The translations under genes and the position numbers were made by a program. The notes under the pieces were generated by a model. That model saw nothing but the letters and a program-made list of their open reading frames with translations. It searched no databases and was not told the origin of the DNA. A stretch of 14,410 nucleotides of DNA from an uncultured Prochlorococcus sp. GTDB lineage: Bacteria; Cyanobacteriota; Cyanobacteriia; PCC-6307; Cyanobiaceae. The stretch spans positions 1-14,410 of the forward strand of contig CAJWIZ010000002.1 of the NCBI GenBank assembly GCA_913041805.1. Direction: 5' to 3'. Every line of letters starts with the position of its first letter. Within the stretch, counting starts at the first letter, position 1. Positions 1 to 7,730 of this stretch are shown here, piece after piece.

Positions 1-4
1 AAGT

Positions 5-1213
5 TCAAACCGTTTCATCAAGTGCAGCAACACCAGGCAAAACTTTACCTTCAAGTAACTCCAAACTAGCGCCACCACCAGTAGAAATATGAGACATCTT
101 TTCGGCAAGTCCAGCTTTCTCTACTGCTGCGACAGAATCACCACCTCCAATAATTGTGCAGCAACCTTTCGAACTCAATTCAGCCAATGTAGTTGCAATT
201 GAATTGGTACCATTTGCAAACTTATCAAATTCGAAAACTCCCATAGGACCATTCCAAATAATGGTTTGACAATCAGCTAGAGCTTCCTGAAAAACTGTTA
301 CTGAGTCAGGGCCAATATCAAGCCCCATCCAACCTTCTGGAATCGATTCAATTGAAGCAATTTGACTATTAGCATCTGGAGCAAAATTATCTGCCAAAAC
401 AACATCTGTTGGCAAAAGTAATTCCACACCCTTTGCCTTTGCCTTCTCTTCTAGGGCTTTAGCCAATTCCAATTTATCTTCTTCGACTAAACTCTTACCT
501 ACTGACAATCCACGAGCCTTATAGAAAGTAAAAATCATTCCACCACCAATTAAAACCTTGTCACACTTGTCTATTAAAGATTCAAGTACTCCTATCTTGC
601 TACTTACTTTCGAACCACCAACAATTGCCGCTAATGGGCACTTAGGCTCATCAATCGCACCTTGCAGGTACTGCAATTCTTTCTCCATTAAATAACCAGC
701 AACACTTGGGCTCAGGAACTTTGTGACTCCTTCAGTTGACGCATGAGCACGATGGGCTGCACCAAATGCATCATTAACATAAATCTCAGCTAAAGAAGAT
801 AATTGTCTTGCAAAATCAGCATCATTTTTTTCTTCCTCTGCAAAGAAACGAACGTTCTCAAGAAGCAATACATCTCCATTAACCATGGATTGAACCTTGC
901 TCTCTGCATCTGCACCAACACAACTATCGGTCTTATCAACACTTTTACCTAATAATTCACTTAGTCGTTGGGCTACAGGGGTCAAACGCATAGCATCATT
1001 CACCTTGCCCTTAGGCCTACCAAAATGAGCGGCAAGAATGACACAGGCCCCTTTCTTGATCAAATCTTTGATGGTAGGTAGAGCCGCACGAATACGAGTG
1101 TCATCAGTAATGCTCCCACCGTCATTCAACGGTACATTGAAATCAACTCGAACCAAAACACGCTTACCGGACAGGTCCTCTGCAGTGAGACTCGACAGGG
1201 AACGCTTAGCCAT
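5..1213 (-). CDS. pgk: Phosphoglycerate kinase
   Basis: Phosphoglycerate kinase (402 aa, full family length) interconverts 1,3-bisphosphoglycerate + ADP and 3-phosphoglycerate + ATP in the cytosol. In a cyanobacterium it serves both the Calvin cycle, in the ATP-consuming direction, and glycolysis. The N-terminal substrate-binding signature RVDFNVP is at residues 22-28, followed by the AHFGRPKG stretch. The N-domain continues with LLLENVRF and [14 protein letters not shown]. The C-domain shows [13 protein letters not shown], and the nucleotide-site loop [11 protein letters not shown] begins near residue 356, followed by STGGGAS near 377-383. The ATG start gives the usual MAKRSL-type N-terminus; no strong Shine-Dalgarno is visible upstream. 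The gene is divergent from usp across a 133-base gap. The stop codon lies five bases from the window edge. Nothing in the sequence suggests loss of activity. Confidence 0.98.
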   Translation of the reverse strand: MAKRSLSSLTAEDLSGKRVLVRVDFNVPLNDGGSITDDTRIRAALPTIKDLIKKGACVILAAHFGRPKGKVNDAMRLTPVAQRLSELLGKSVDKTDSCVGADAESKVQSMVNGDVLLLENVRFFAEEEKNDADFARQLSSLAEIYVNDAFGAAHRAHASTEGVTKFLSPSVAGYLMEKELQYLQGAIDEPKCPLAAIVGGSKVSSKIGVLESLIDKCDKVLIGGGMIFTFYKARGLSVGKSLVEEDKLELAKALEEKAKAKGVELLLPTDVVLADNFAPDANSQIASIESIPEGWMGLDIGPDSVTVFQEALADCQTIIWNGPMGVFEFDKFANGTNSIATTLAELSSKGCCTIIGGGDSVAAVEKAGLAEKMSHISTGGGASLELLEGKVLPGVAALDETV

Positions 1214-1346
1214 GATGGTATGCCGTGAAATTAGAAAACGCGGTGAGACTAACCCTTAATTGCCTAATTGGAATGTTTTGAGGGCAGACAAAATGACCGG
1301 CCGGGGCTAAGACACAAAGAGACCAGAATGTGATTCAAGAAATCAA
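1214..1346. promoter_or_regulatory. Divergent intergenic region between pgk and usp
   Basis: This 133-base gap must hold the promoters of both pgk (leftward) and usp (rightward), by inference from the divergent layout. I cannot assign convincing -35/-10 pairs. It contains a GC-rich 8-base perfect palindrome CCGGCCGG at 1297-1304 inside otherwise AT-rich DNA, about 42 bases before the usp start, whose role is unknown. Confidence 0.4.
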
Positions 1347-1730
1347 ATGTTTAAAACCATACTTCTCCCAATTGATCAGAGCAGAGAAGCGATTGAAACA
1401 GCAAACAAAGCTATAGAGCTTGCGAAGAATCACAAAAGCAACATCATCATGCTCTCAGTAATCCAACCTGAGCGCGCTGAAGTGAATAATTCTGAAGTAG
1501 TAACGTCTCTACTTCACAAAGCGCGAACAAAAATCGAGGAAGAAGGGATTCACTGTGATGTCTTAGAGAAGGAAGGGAAACCAGCTTTTGTTATATGCGA
1601 TGTGGCTGATGAGTTAAATGTAGATTTGATTGTGATGGGTACGAGAGGCCTAAATCTGGAAGAAGATCAAGAAAGCACTGCAGCACGTGTCATTCAACTC
1701 GCTCCTTGTCCAGTCATGGTAGTGCCGTGA
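1347..1730 (+). CDS. UspA-family universal stress protein, degenerate nucleotide motif
   Basis: A single-domain universal stress protein (127 aa, slightly shorter than the usual ~140). It starts with the family's first strand, MFKTILLPID, with Asp10 at the usual nucleotide-contacting position, and ends with the typical APCPVMVVP strand. ATP-binding members carry G-x2-G-x9-G-(S/T). Here Gly98 and Gly101 are present (GTRG), but the positions of the second half, residues 111-112, are Thr-Ala instead of Gly-Ser/Thr. ATP binding is therefore doubtful and the protein may belong to the non-ATP-binding class; this is inference. It begins at an ATG with only a weak ribosome site. Its TGA stop overlaps the GTG start of rbgA (GTGA), so the two are probably translationally coupled. 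The substrate or partner is unknown. Confidence 0.9.
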   Translation: MFKTILLPIDQSREAIETANKAIELAKNHKSNIIMLSVIQPERAEVNNSEVVTSLLHKARTKIEEEGIHCDVLEKEGKPAFVICDVADELNVDLIVMGTRGLNLEEDQESTAARVIQLAPCPVMVVP

Positions 1731-2596
1731 AAACAGGAACTATTCAGTGGTACCCAGGTCACATTGCCAAAGCAGAAAAGCAACTCAACAACAATCTAAA
1801 AAAAGTAGACCTGGTGATTGAAGTTCGAGATGCACGAATTCCACAATCAACCTCTCACCCACATTTAGAGCGTTGGATCAAAGACAAGCAACATCTATTA
1901 GTTATTAACCGCAAAGATATGATTTCTAGTCAAGCTGTCCAAGCTTGGGACAAATGGTTCCGAGACGAAGGGAAGAACCCTTTTTGGTGTAATGCAAAAG
2001 ACGGAACAGGAATCAAACAATTGCACACAGCAGCTATTCAAACGGGACAAGCACTAAATCAACGTAGACAAGCTCGTGGAATGAAAAGCAGACCTGTTAG
2101 AGCTCTAACTTTAGGGTTCCCTAATGTTGGAAAATCTGCCCTAATCAATAGGCTCGTTCGCAAAAAAGTCGTTGTCAGTGCAAGGAAAGCCGGGGTTACA
2201 CGCTCGCTGCAATGGGTTCGTCTAGGACAAGGTCTTGACCTACTTGATGCTCCTGGAGTTTTGCCTCCTCGATTCGACAATCAAGATGCTGCATTAAAGT
2301 TGGCATTATGTGATGATATTGGCGAAGCCGCATATGACGTTGAATCAGTAGCAATTAACTTTTTGATTATGCTTAGACAATTAGCAAAACACAGGGGGAT
2401 ACGTATACCCATAGACATACTTCAAGAAAGATATGGGATTGCACTTGGTGAAAAAGTTGTCGACCCTGATCAATGGTTAACAAGGATTGCTGAACTACAT
2501 ACTTCAGGAAACAAAGCACGAATGGCTCAAAGATTATTAGATGATTTTAGAAAGAACTTTTTAGGTCAGATTTCTCTTGAACTCCCTAATGGCTGA
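1727..2596 (+). CDS. rbgA: Ribosome biogenesis GTPase RbgA/YlqF, circularly permuted
   Basis: A GTPase of the YlqF/RbgA/MTG1 family that acts late in 50S subunit assembly. The GTPase motifs occur in the circularly permuted order typical of the family: G4 NRKD at residues 61-64, a G5-like NAKDGTG segment, G1 GFPNVGKS at 130-137, then G3 DAPG at 174-177, followed by a C-terminal helical RNA-binding region. The N-terminus TIQWYPGHIAKAEKQL is diagnostic. I chose the GTG at 1727 because it forms a GTGA overlap with the usp stop and puts the conserved QWYPGH close to the N-terminus (289 aa). A TTG at 1706 in the same frame would add seven residues inside usp and is less likely. The 3' end overlaps the rluD start by eight bases, so usp-rbgA-rluD look like one transcript. 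Confidence 0.93.
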   Translation: MKTGTIQWYPGHIAKAEKQLNNNLKKVDLVIEVRDARIPQSTSHPHLERWIKDKQHLLVINRKDMISSQAVQAWDKWFRDEGKNPFWCNAKDGTGIKQLHTAAIQTGQALNQRRQARGMKSRPVRALTLGFPNVGKSALINRLVRKKVVVSARKAGVTRSLQWVRLGQGLDLLDAPGVLPPRFDNQDAALKLALCDDIGEAAYDVESVAINFLIMLRQLAKHRGIRIPIDILQERYGIALGEKVVDPDQWLTRIAELHTSGNKARMAQRLLDDFRKNFLGQISLELPNG

Positions 2597-3566
2597 AGAA
2601 CTTCAACCATCCTTTGGCAAAGGCGAAGGCAAGCTATTGAAATTCTCATATCCAAAACCATTACCAATGCGCCTAGATCGTTGGCTAGTAAGCCAACGAC
2701 CCGAACAAAGTAGAGCAAGAATTCAAAAGTTTATTGATGCTGGCTTTGTCAGAGTCAATGGCATCCAAGGTCAAGCAAAAACACCCTTACGTGAAGGTGA
2801 TCAAATTGAATTGTGGATGCCACCTCCAGAACCTCTGCCTTATCTCAAACCCGAAAAAATGCAATTGAATGTGCTGTATGAAGATGCTCACATCATTGTT
2901 CTCAACAAGCCTTCTGGAATTGCGGTGCATCCAGCTCCAGGCCATAGAGACGGGACGTTAGTCAATGGTCTTTTATATCACTGTTCTGATCTCCCAGGGA
3001 TAAGTGGCAAGCTTCGGCCAGGGATAGTGCATAGGCTCGACAAAGATACAACTGGATGCATAGTGGTAGCCAAAAGTCAAATGGCACTAGTTAATTTACA
3101 AATACAGATCCAAAAAAGAATCGCTTCCCGCAATTATATTGCTGTAGTTCATGGGGTACCTAAAAGTGACAAAGGAACAATCATTGGTGCCATAGGTCGC
3201 CATCCAACAGATAGAAAAAAATATGCTGTAGTAAGTCATGAAAAAGGTCGACATGCATGTACTCATTGGCAATTATTAGAACGTCTTGACGATTATTCCT
3301 TAATGAGCTTCAGGCTAGATACAGGAAGGACTCATCAGATACGAGTACATTGCTCTTATACAGGACATCCGATAGTTGGAGACTATACATACAGTCGTTG
3401 CCGCAAACTCCCAATCAATCTCTCAGGTCAAATGCTTCATGCCTCGAAACTTGGCTTAAATCATCCAATTACAAATACACCTATGGAATTCGAAGCACCC
3501 TTGCCAGAGTTATTTGAACGACTTCTAATAGTTTTGCGTAAAAGACAAGGGATCTCAACTAACTAA
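2589..3566 (+). CDS. rluD: RluD-type 23S rRNA pseudouridine synthase
   Basis: An RluA-family pseudouridine synthase (325 aa) converting uridines of 23S rRNA to pseudouridine. RluD itself acts on helix 69 (E. coli 1911/1915/1917). An S4 RNA-binding domain begins near residue 27 (MRLDRWLV...FVRVNG). The catalytic domain follows, with VLYEDAHIIVLNKPSGIAVHP and the family signature HRLDKDTTG at 148-156, where Asp151 is the nucleophile. RLDTGRTHQIRVH and VGDYTY complete the fold. The domain order and signature match RluD better than the shorter RluA, but RluC-like specificity cannot be excluded. ATG 2589 is preferred over the in-frame TTG at 2577; it overlaps rbgA by eight bases. Pairing with RbgA suggests a shared role in large-subunit maturation (inference). 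The final 12 bases overlap the convergent ABC gene. Confidence 0.9.
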   Translation: MAEELQPSFGKGEGKLLKFSYPKPLPMRLDRWLVSQRPEQSRARIQKFIDAGFVRVNGIQGQAKTPLREGDQIELWMPPPEPLPYLKPEKMQLNVLYEDAHIIVLNKPSGIAVHPAPGHRDGTLVNGLLYHCSDLPGISGKLRPGIVHRLDKDTTGCIVVAKSQMALVNLQIQIQKRIASRNYIAVVHGVPKSDKGTIIGAIGRHPTDRKKYAVVSHEKGRHACTHWQLLERLDDYSLMSFRLDTGRTHQIRVHCSYTGHPIVGDYTYSRCRKLPINLSGQMLHASKLGLNHPITNTPMEFEAPLPELFERLLIVLRKRQGISTN

Positions 3567-5165
3567 TGGCAACCTTGGACAAACATCAACTAATTTTTGA
3601 GTAATCGCAACTTGAGGGGAGTCTAGAAATGATTTACCAGCACCTTCCTCAACAATTCGTCCTTGGTCAAGAACCATCACTCGATGACAGAAACCAGTTG
3701 CGAGAGATAGGTCATGGGTAATGAACAGAATGGCTACACCGAATCGTTGTTGCAATAGTTGAAGCAGGTCTAATATCTCCGCCTGAATCTCAACATCAAG
3801 CATGCTGACACTCTCATCACATATAAGTACTTTGGGTTCTAGTGCAAGCGCACGTGCAATTGCAACTCGCTGTTGTTGCCCTCCTGAAAGTTGATAAGGG
3901 AAACGATTTTCAAAGATCTCTGGCGGAACAAGTCCAACTTGCTGAAGAAGCTTGCGTGTCCTTTCACGTGCCTGAGGGACACTAAGCAATTTGTGTATTA
4001 AAAGAGGATCAGAGATTGCTTCCACCACTCTCATTTTCGGATTAAGTGATGCACATGGATCCTGAAAAACCATCTGCAAAGATTGTCGTGCATGTCTTAA
4101 TGCCTTGCCTTTCAAATGCAAAATGTTCTGCCCTTTCAACTTCACCTCACCACCCTTAATAGGAGCCAACCCCATTAAGGCTCGACACAAAGTACTTTTT
4201 CCACAGCCTGAAGCACCTACAACACCAAGCGTTTCACCAGCATGAAGCCCAAAACTGACATCATTAACCGCTTTCAGCCAATTCAAATGCCATGGCATAC
4301 CCCCTATTGCATGCCAACAACGCAATCCTTCAACCTCTAGAACCAATTCAGCATGAACCTTTTCAGGGGTTCGCATTTCTTCTTTGGCTCTAGCCGCATT
4401 GACAAGTCGTTGACCAAGATCAGATTTGGGACTTTTAACAAATTCAGCACAAAATCCTTCCTCGACAATTTGACCATTTTCCATAATGTTGATTCGTTCA
4501 CACCAACGAGCCGCCAATGCAAGGTCATGCGTAATCAACAAAAGTGCGCTACCAATTTCATCACACAGGCTGCTTAACTGAGCCATGATTTGATCAGCGA
4601 TTGCAACATCCAGGCTTGTCGTAGGTTCATCAGCAATCACTAATGGAGGGTCCAAAGCAATGGCCAACGCAATGGCCAATCTTTGACGCATTCCTCCACT
4701 CAATTCATGCGGATATGCATAAAAGCGAGAAGAACTAATTCCTACTCGTTCAAGCAATACTTCGGCCTTCTCCTGAGTCCAAATTGCATTCTTTTCTGGA
4801 CAATGAGCGCGAATAGTGTCAATAAGGTGGCCCCCAATCGTCAAAAGTGGGTTGAGTCGAGTCATCGGGTCTTGAAACACAAGTCCAACAGCCTTTCCAC
4901 GAAGTTCCCTCAGACCTGCTTCAGTCATTTCTCTTGGATCTTGCTTGGCCAGCAGTAACTCTCCTTTACAGGTGCTGCCTGGCGGCAAAAGTTGCAAAAC
5001 GACTCTTGCAACAGTGCTCTTTCCACACCCTGACGGTCCAACTAGGGCCAAACGCTCTTTAGAAGCAATTCTCAAATTGAAACCTTCAAGAATCCAACTA
5101 TGACTGGTTGGATAGCGCATGTAACACCTTTGAATATTCAAAATTTGCTCTAAAGAACTGGGCAT
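3555..5165 (-). CDS. Fused double-ATPase ABC transporter protein, oligopeptide/dipeptide (DppD-DppF/GsiA) type
   Basis: A 536-aa protein with two complete ABC ATPase domains in tandem, the arrangement of DppD-DppF fusions such as GsiA and YejF. Domain 1 has Walker A GPSGCGKST at 43-51, Q-loop VFQDP near 96-100, signature LSGGMRQR at 155-162 and Walker B IADEPTTSLD ending at 186. Domain 2 has Walker A GASGCGKST at 317-325, a VFQDP Q-loop, signature LSGGQQQR at 426-433 and Walker B ICDESVSMLD at 448-457, with Ser452 replacing the usual Pro but the catalytic Glu451 kept. Both sites should hydrolyse ATP to drive import of peptides or similar solutes. No permease or binding protein is adjacent, so the partners must be elsewhere. 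I prefer ATG at 5165; a GTG at 5177 would add four residues. It is divergent from rel and overlaps rluD tail to tail. Confidence 0.9.
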   Translation of the reverse strand: MPSSLEQILNIQRCYMRYPTSHSWILEGFNLRIASKERLALVGPSGCGKSTVARVVLQLLPPGSTCKGELLLAKQDPREMTEAGLRELRGKAVGLVFQDPMTRLNPLLTIGGHLIDTIRAHCPEKNAIWTQEKAEVLLERVGISSSRFYAYPHELSGGMRQRLAIALAIALDPPLVIADEPTTSLDVAIADQIMAQLSSLCDEIGSALLLITHDLALAARWCERINIMENGQIVEEGFCAEFVKSPKSDLGQRLVNAARAKEEMRTPEKVHAELVLEVEGLRCWHAIGGMPWHLNWLKAVNDVSFGLHAGETLGVVGASGCGKSTLCRALMGLAPIKGGEVKLKGQNILHLKGKALRHARQSLQMVFQDPCASLNPKMRVVEAISDPLLIHKLLSVPQARERTRKLLQQVGLVPPEIFENRFPYQLSGGQQQRVAIARALALEPKVLICDESVSMLDVEIQAEILDLLQLLQQRFGVAILFITHDLSLATGFCHRVMVLDQGRIVEEGAGKSFLDSPQVAITQKLVDVCPRLPLVS

Positions 5166-5220
5166 AGGGAGTAGCACGGGTTCCTAAGTCTGAATATCAT
5201 GTGTTAATCGGCTGAACCGG
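5166..5220. promoter_or_regulatory. Short divergent promoter region between the ABC ATPase gene and rel
   Basis: Only 55 bases separate the two divergent start codons, so promoters or 5' leaders of both genes must overlap here or extend into the coding regions (inference). An imperfect inverted repeat flanks the gap: GGTTC at 5179-5183 and GAACC at 5214-5218. I cannot assign -10 or -35 boxes with confidence. Confidence 0.35.
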
Positions 5221-7551
5221 ATGCTTAATGCAAGTCCTACGACCGATTTGAAACAGACCGATTTGGTCTGTGATTCAAGTTTGCCTAATGAACCCCAGCT
5301 GAGAACAGATCCCATCAAAAATATTGATGACTATGGGATTGAAATCCCTCCATGGTTAAAAGATTGTCTCAAAAAACATCCCCCGCAACTTGGCCACAGT
5401 TGTCCCACAGATGCAGAAGGTCTTCTTGCAGGTGCGTTTCATTTAGCTTTTCAACTACATGATGGACAATTCAGAGCCAGTGGAGAACCCTATATAGTCC
5501 ACCCACTGGCTGTAGCTGATCTACTAAGAGACATTGGAGCAAGTCCAAGTGTTATAGCCGCAGGATTTCTACATGATGTTGTAGAGGATACAGATCTGAC
5601 TCCTGATCAGTTAGAGAGTTTTTTTGGCAGTGAAGTAAAAGGTTTAGTCGAAGGAGTGACAAAGCTGGGAGGAATTCACTTCACAAATCGAACAGAAGCA
5701 CAAGCAGAAAACCTACGCAAAATGTTTCTGGCTATGGCTAGTGATATTCGTGTTGTACTAGTTAAACTTGCAGATAGATTGCATAACATGAGGACCTTAG
5801 GTTCTCTGCAATCTGACAAGCAACAACGTATTGCTCGAGAAACACGTGAGATATATGCCCCACTAGCAAATCGCCTAGGAATTGGTCGTTTCAAATGGGA
5901 GCTAGAAGATCTTGCTTTCAAACTGCTTGAACCTGATGCATTTCGTGAAATCCAACAAGAAGTAGCCACCAAGAGGAGTGAACGAGAAGAGCGATTAGCC
6001 GTAACAGTTAATTTGCTAAAAGAGCGACTTACTTCTGTTGGGCTGGCCGATTGTGAAGTAAGTGGAAGGCCTAAGCATCTCTATGGCATCTGGAGCAAGA
6101 TGGAAAGGCAAGAAAAGGCCTTCCACGAAATCTTTGATGTAGCAGCACTCAGAATAATTGTTCCAAGTGTTGAAGCCTGCTATCGCGCATTAGCAGTGGT
6201 CCATGAAAGCTTCCGACCAATTCCAGGACGGTTTAAGGATTACATAGGCCTACCAAAACCAAATGGTTATCAATCACTTCATACAGCCGTCATTGGCAGG
6301 CATAGACCGATAGAAGTTCAAATCAGAACTGCAGAAATGCACCGTATTGCAGAGTTTGGGATAGCTGCTCACTGGAAATATAAAGAAGGAGGTTCTCCAG
6401 CTGCAGGTGACACAGAAAAGTTCAACTGGCTACGGCAACTCGTAGACTGGCAACAAGAAGGAGCCAGTAACGACCATAATGACTACTTAGCATCAATCAA
6501 AGAAGATCTTTTTGATGAAGAAGTTTTTGTCTTTACTCCAAAAGGTGACGTAGTAGGACTTCGCAAAGGCTCAACCGCAGTTGACTTTGCATATCGTATC
6601 CACTCTGAAGTCGGGAATCATTGCCACGGAACTCGCATCAACGACCGTCTCTGCACACTAGCAACACCTCTTCAGAATGGAGACTTTGTACAAATTCTCA
6701 CTAATAAGACAGCTCATCCAAGTCTCGATTGGTTAAATTTTGTCGCCACTCCAACAGCTCGTAATCGTATTCGACAATGGTACAAAAAAAGTCATCGAGA
6801 AGAAACGATTCAACGTGGAAAAGAGCTTTTAGAAAGAGAAATTGGTCGCAATGGATTTGATGGGTTGCTCAATAGCAATGCGATGAAGAAAGTCGCGGAG
6901 CGTTGCAACTTAACTACCACAGAAGATCTTCTAGCCGCACTTGGCTTTGGTGCGGTAACTCTACAACAAGTGCTGAATCGCTTACGAGAAGAAGTACGTC
7001 TACAAGCCTTGAGTAATGGTAAACAGCCAAGCAATGCTGATATCACCAAACAACTTGCTCCGCACAAAGAAACATTACCTACTAAAACACATTCTCCTGA
7101 AGGAGAACCAATAATTGGAGTCGAAGGACTTGATTACCGTCTAGGTGGCTGTTGTAGCCCCCTCCCAGGAGAAGCAATTCTAGGGACTGTTGCCTTAGGG
7201 AACCATGGAATTACTATCCACAGGCAAGATTGCACCAATATTTCTTCTATACCTAGTGAAAGAAGATTACCTGTACATTGGAATCAAAATTCATCCTGCA
7301 GTAACTCCAGGTTCCCTGTTCAATTACGCATTGAAGTAATTGATCGTGTTGGGATACTTAAAGATATTCTGATGCGTCTTTCAGATAGTGGAATAAATGT
7401 CAGCGATGCCCGGGTCAAAACTTCTTATGGAAAGCCTGCATGTATTGAATTGCGCGTAGAACTTAAAAATTCAGTCCAATTAGAAAAAACAATTGATCAA
7501 ATCAGATCTATGGCTGATGTCATTAATTTGGCACGGACAGGTCAAAATTAA
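5221..7551 (+). CDS. spoT: Bifunctional (p)ppGpp synthetase/hydrolase, long RelA/SpoT homologue
   Basis: A 776-aa long-type Rel enzyme controlling the stringent alarmone: it makes (p)ppGpp from ATP and GDP/GTP, and hydrolyses it. The hydrolase HD domain shows YIVHPLA, then H118-D119 and E122-D123 (HDVVED), and LVKLADRLHNMRTL, so hydrolysis should be intact. The synthetase domain shows GRPKHLYGI, then the RFKD motif at 337-340 (the RXKD form of bifunctional enzymes, not the EXDD of monofunctional RelA), PNGYQSLHT and EVQIRT...AAHWKYK. A TGS domain starts near 433. A zinc-finger-like segment has C644-C645 and HRQDC at 667-671, and a C-terminal ACT domain starts near 700. All canonical regulatory domains for ribosome sensing are present. 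The N-terminal ~45 residues before the HD domain are not obviously conserved. It starts at ATG 5221, 55 bases from the divergent ABC gene, and is probably the only long Rel of the genome (inference). Confidence 0.97.
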   Translation: MLNASPTTDLKQTDLVCDSSLPNEPQLRTDPIKNIDDYGIEIPPWLKDCLKKHPPQLGHSCPTDAEGLLAGAFHLAFQLHDGQFRASGEPYIVHPLAVADLLRDIGASPSVIAAGFLHDVVEDTDLTPDQLESFFGSEVKGLVEGVTKLGGIHFTNRTEAQAENLRKMFLAMASDIRVVLVKLADRLHNMRTLGSLQSDKQQRIARETREIYAPLANRLGIGRFKWELEDLAFKLLEPDAFREIQQEVATKRSEREERLAVTVNLLKERLTSVGLADCEVSGRPKHLYGIWSKMERQEKAFHEIFDVAALRIIVPSVEACYRALAVVHESFRPIPGRFKDYIGLPKPNGYQSLHTAVIGRHRPIEVQIRTAEMHRIAEFGIAAHWKYKEGGSPAAGDTEKFNWLRQLVDWQQEGASNDHNDYLASIKEDLFDEEVFVFTPKGDVVGLRKGSTAVDFAYRIHSEVGNHCHGTRINDRLCTLATPLQNGDFVQILTNKTAHPSLDWLNFVATPTARNRIRQWYKKSHREETIQRGKELLEREIGRNGFDGLLNSNAMKKVAERCNLTTTEDLLAALGFGAVTLQQVLNRLREEVRLQALSNGKQPSNADITKQLAPHKETLPTKTHSPEGEPIIGVEGLDYRLGGCCSPLPGEAILGTVALGNHGITIHRQDCTNISSIPSERRLPVHWNQNSSCSNSRFPVQLRIEVIDRVGILKDILMRLSDSGINVSDARVKTSYGKPACIELRVELKNSVQLEKTIDQIRSMADVINLARTGQN

Positions 7552-7730
7552 AATATTTTTATTCTTTAACTCCAAAAGTGCTTCCTTACTATTTAAATCT
7601 TCTTTAGAAGAATGCTCAATAAAATCTCACTAAGAGTAATAACAAAAGATCTTTGGCGATTAATTGCTCAGAAACTAACTAAGAGAATGTTCGAATTTGG
7701 CTAGCAAAAAACACTCCATCGAGTCATTAA
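7552..7730. other. AT-rich intergenic gap between convergent rel and DUF2062 genes
   Basis: This 179-base gap holds no recognisable RNA gene. After the rel stop there is an AAAATATTTT palindrome (7550-7559). There is a small hairpin TCTTC-TTTA-GAAGA before 7612, but neither is a convincing rho-independent terminator. A 30-codon plus-strand ORF (7612-7704) is described under findings. Confidence 0.6.
7706..7724 (-). terminator. Possible weak terminator downstream of the DUF2062 gene
   Basis: Read on the minus strand, seven bases after the DUF2062 stop, ACTC-GATG-GAGT can form a 4-bp hairpin, then one G, then a run of six T (complement of 7706-7711). The T-run fits a terminator, but the stem is short, so this is a weak call. 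Confidence 0.25.

Noticed and set aside
1038..1259. Plus-strand ORF of 73 codons opposite the start of pgk
   Set aside because: Lies antisense to the strongly conserved pgk N-terminus and has no recognisable motif; a shadow of the real gene.
1706..1726. Upstream TTG start for rbgA
   Set aside because: It would add seven residues coded inside usp; the GTG at 1727 overlaps the usp stop and fits the conserved N-terminus better.
4353..4958. Two plus-strand ORFs opposite the ABC ATPase gene
   Set aside because: Antisense to conserved ATPase sequence, low-complexity translations without family features.
7550..7614. Rho-independent terminator for rel
   Set aside because: The AAAATATTTT palindrome and the 5-bp TCTTC/GAAGA hairpin are too weak and lack a proper G/C stem followed by a T-run.
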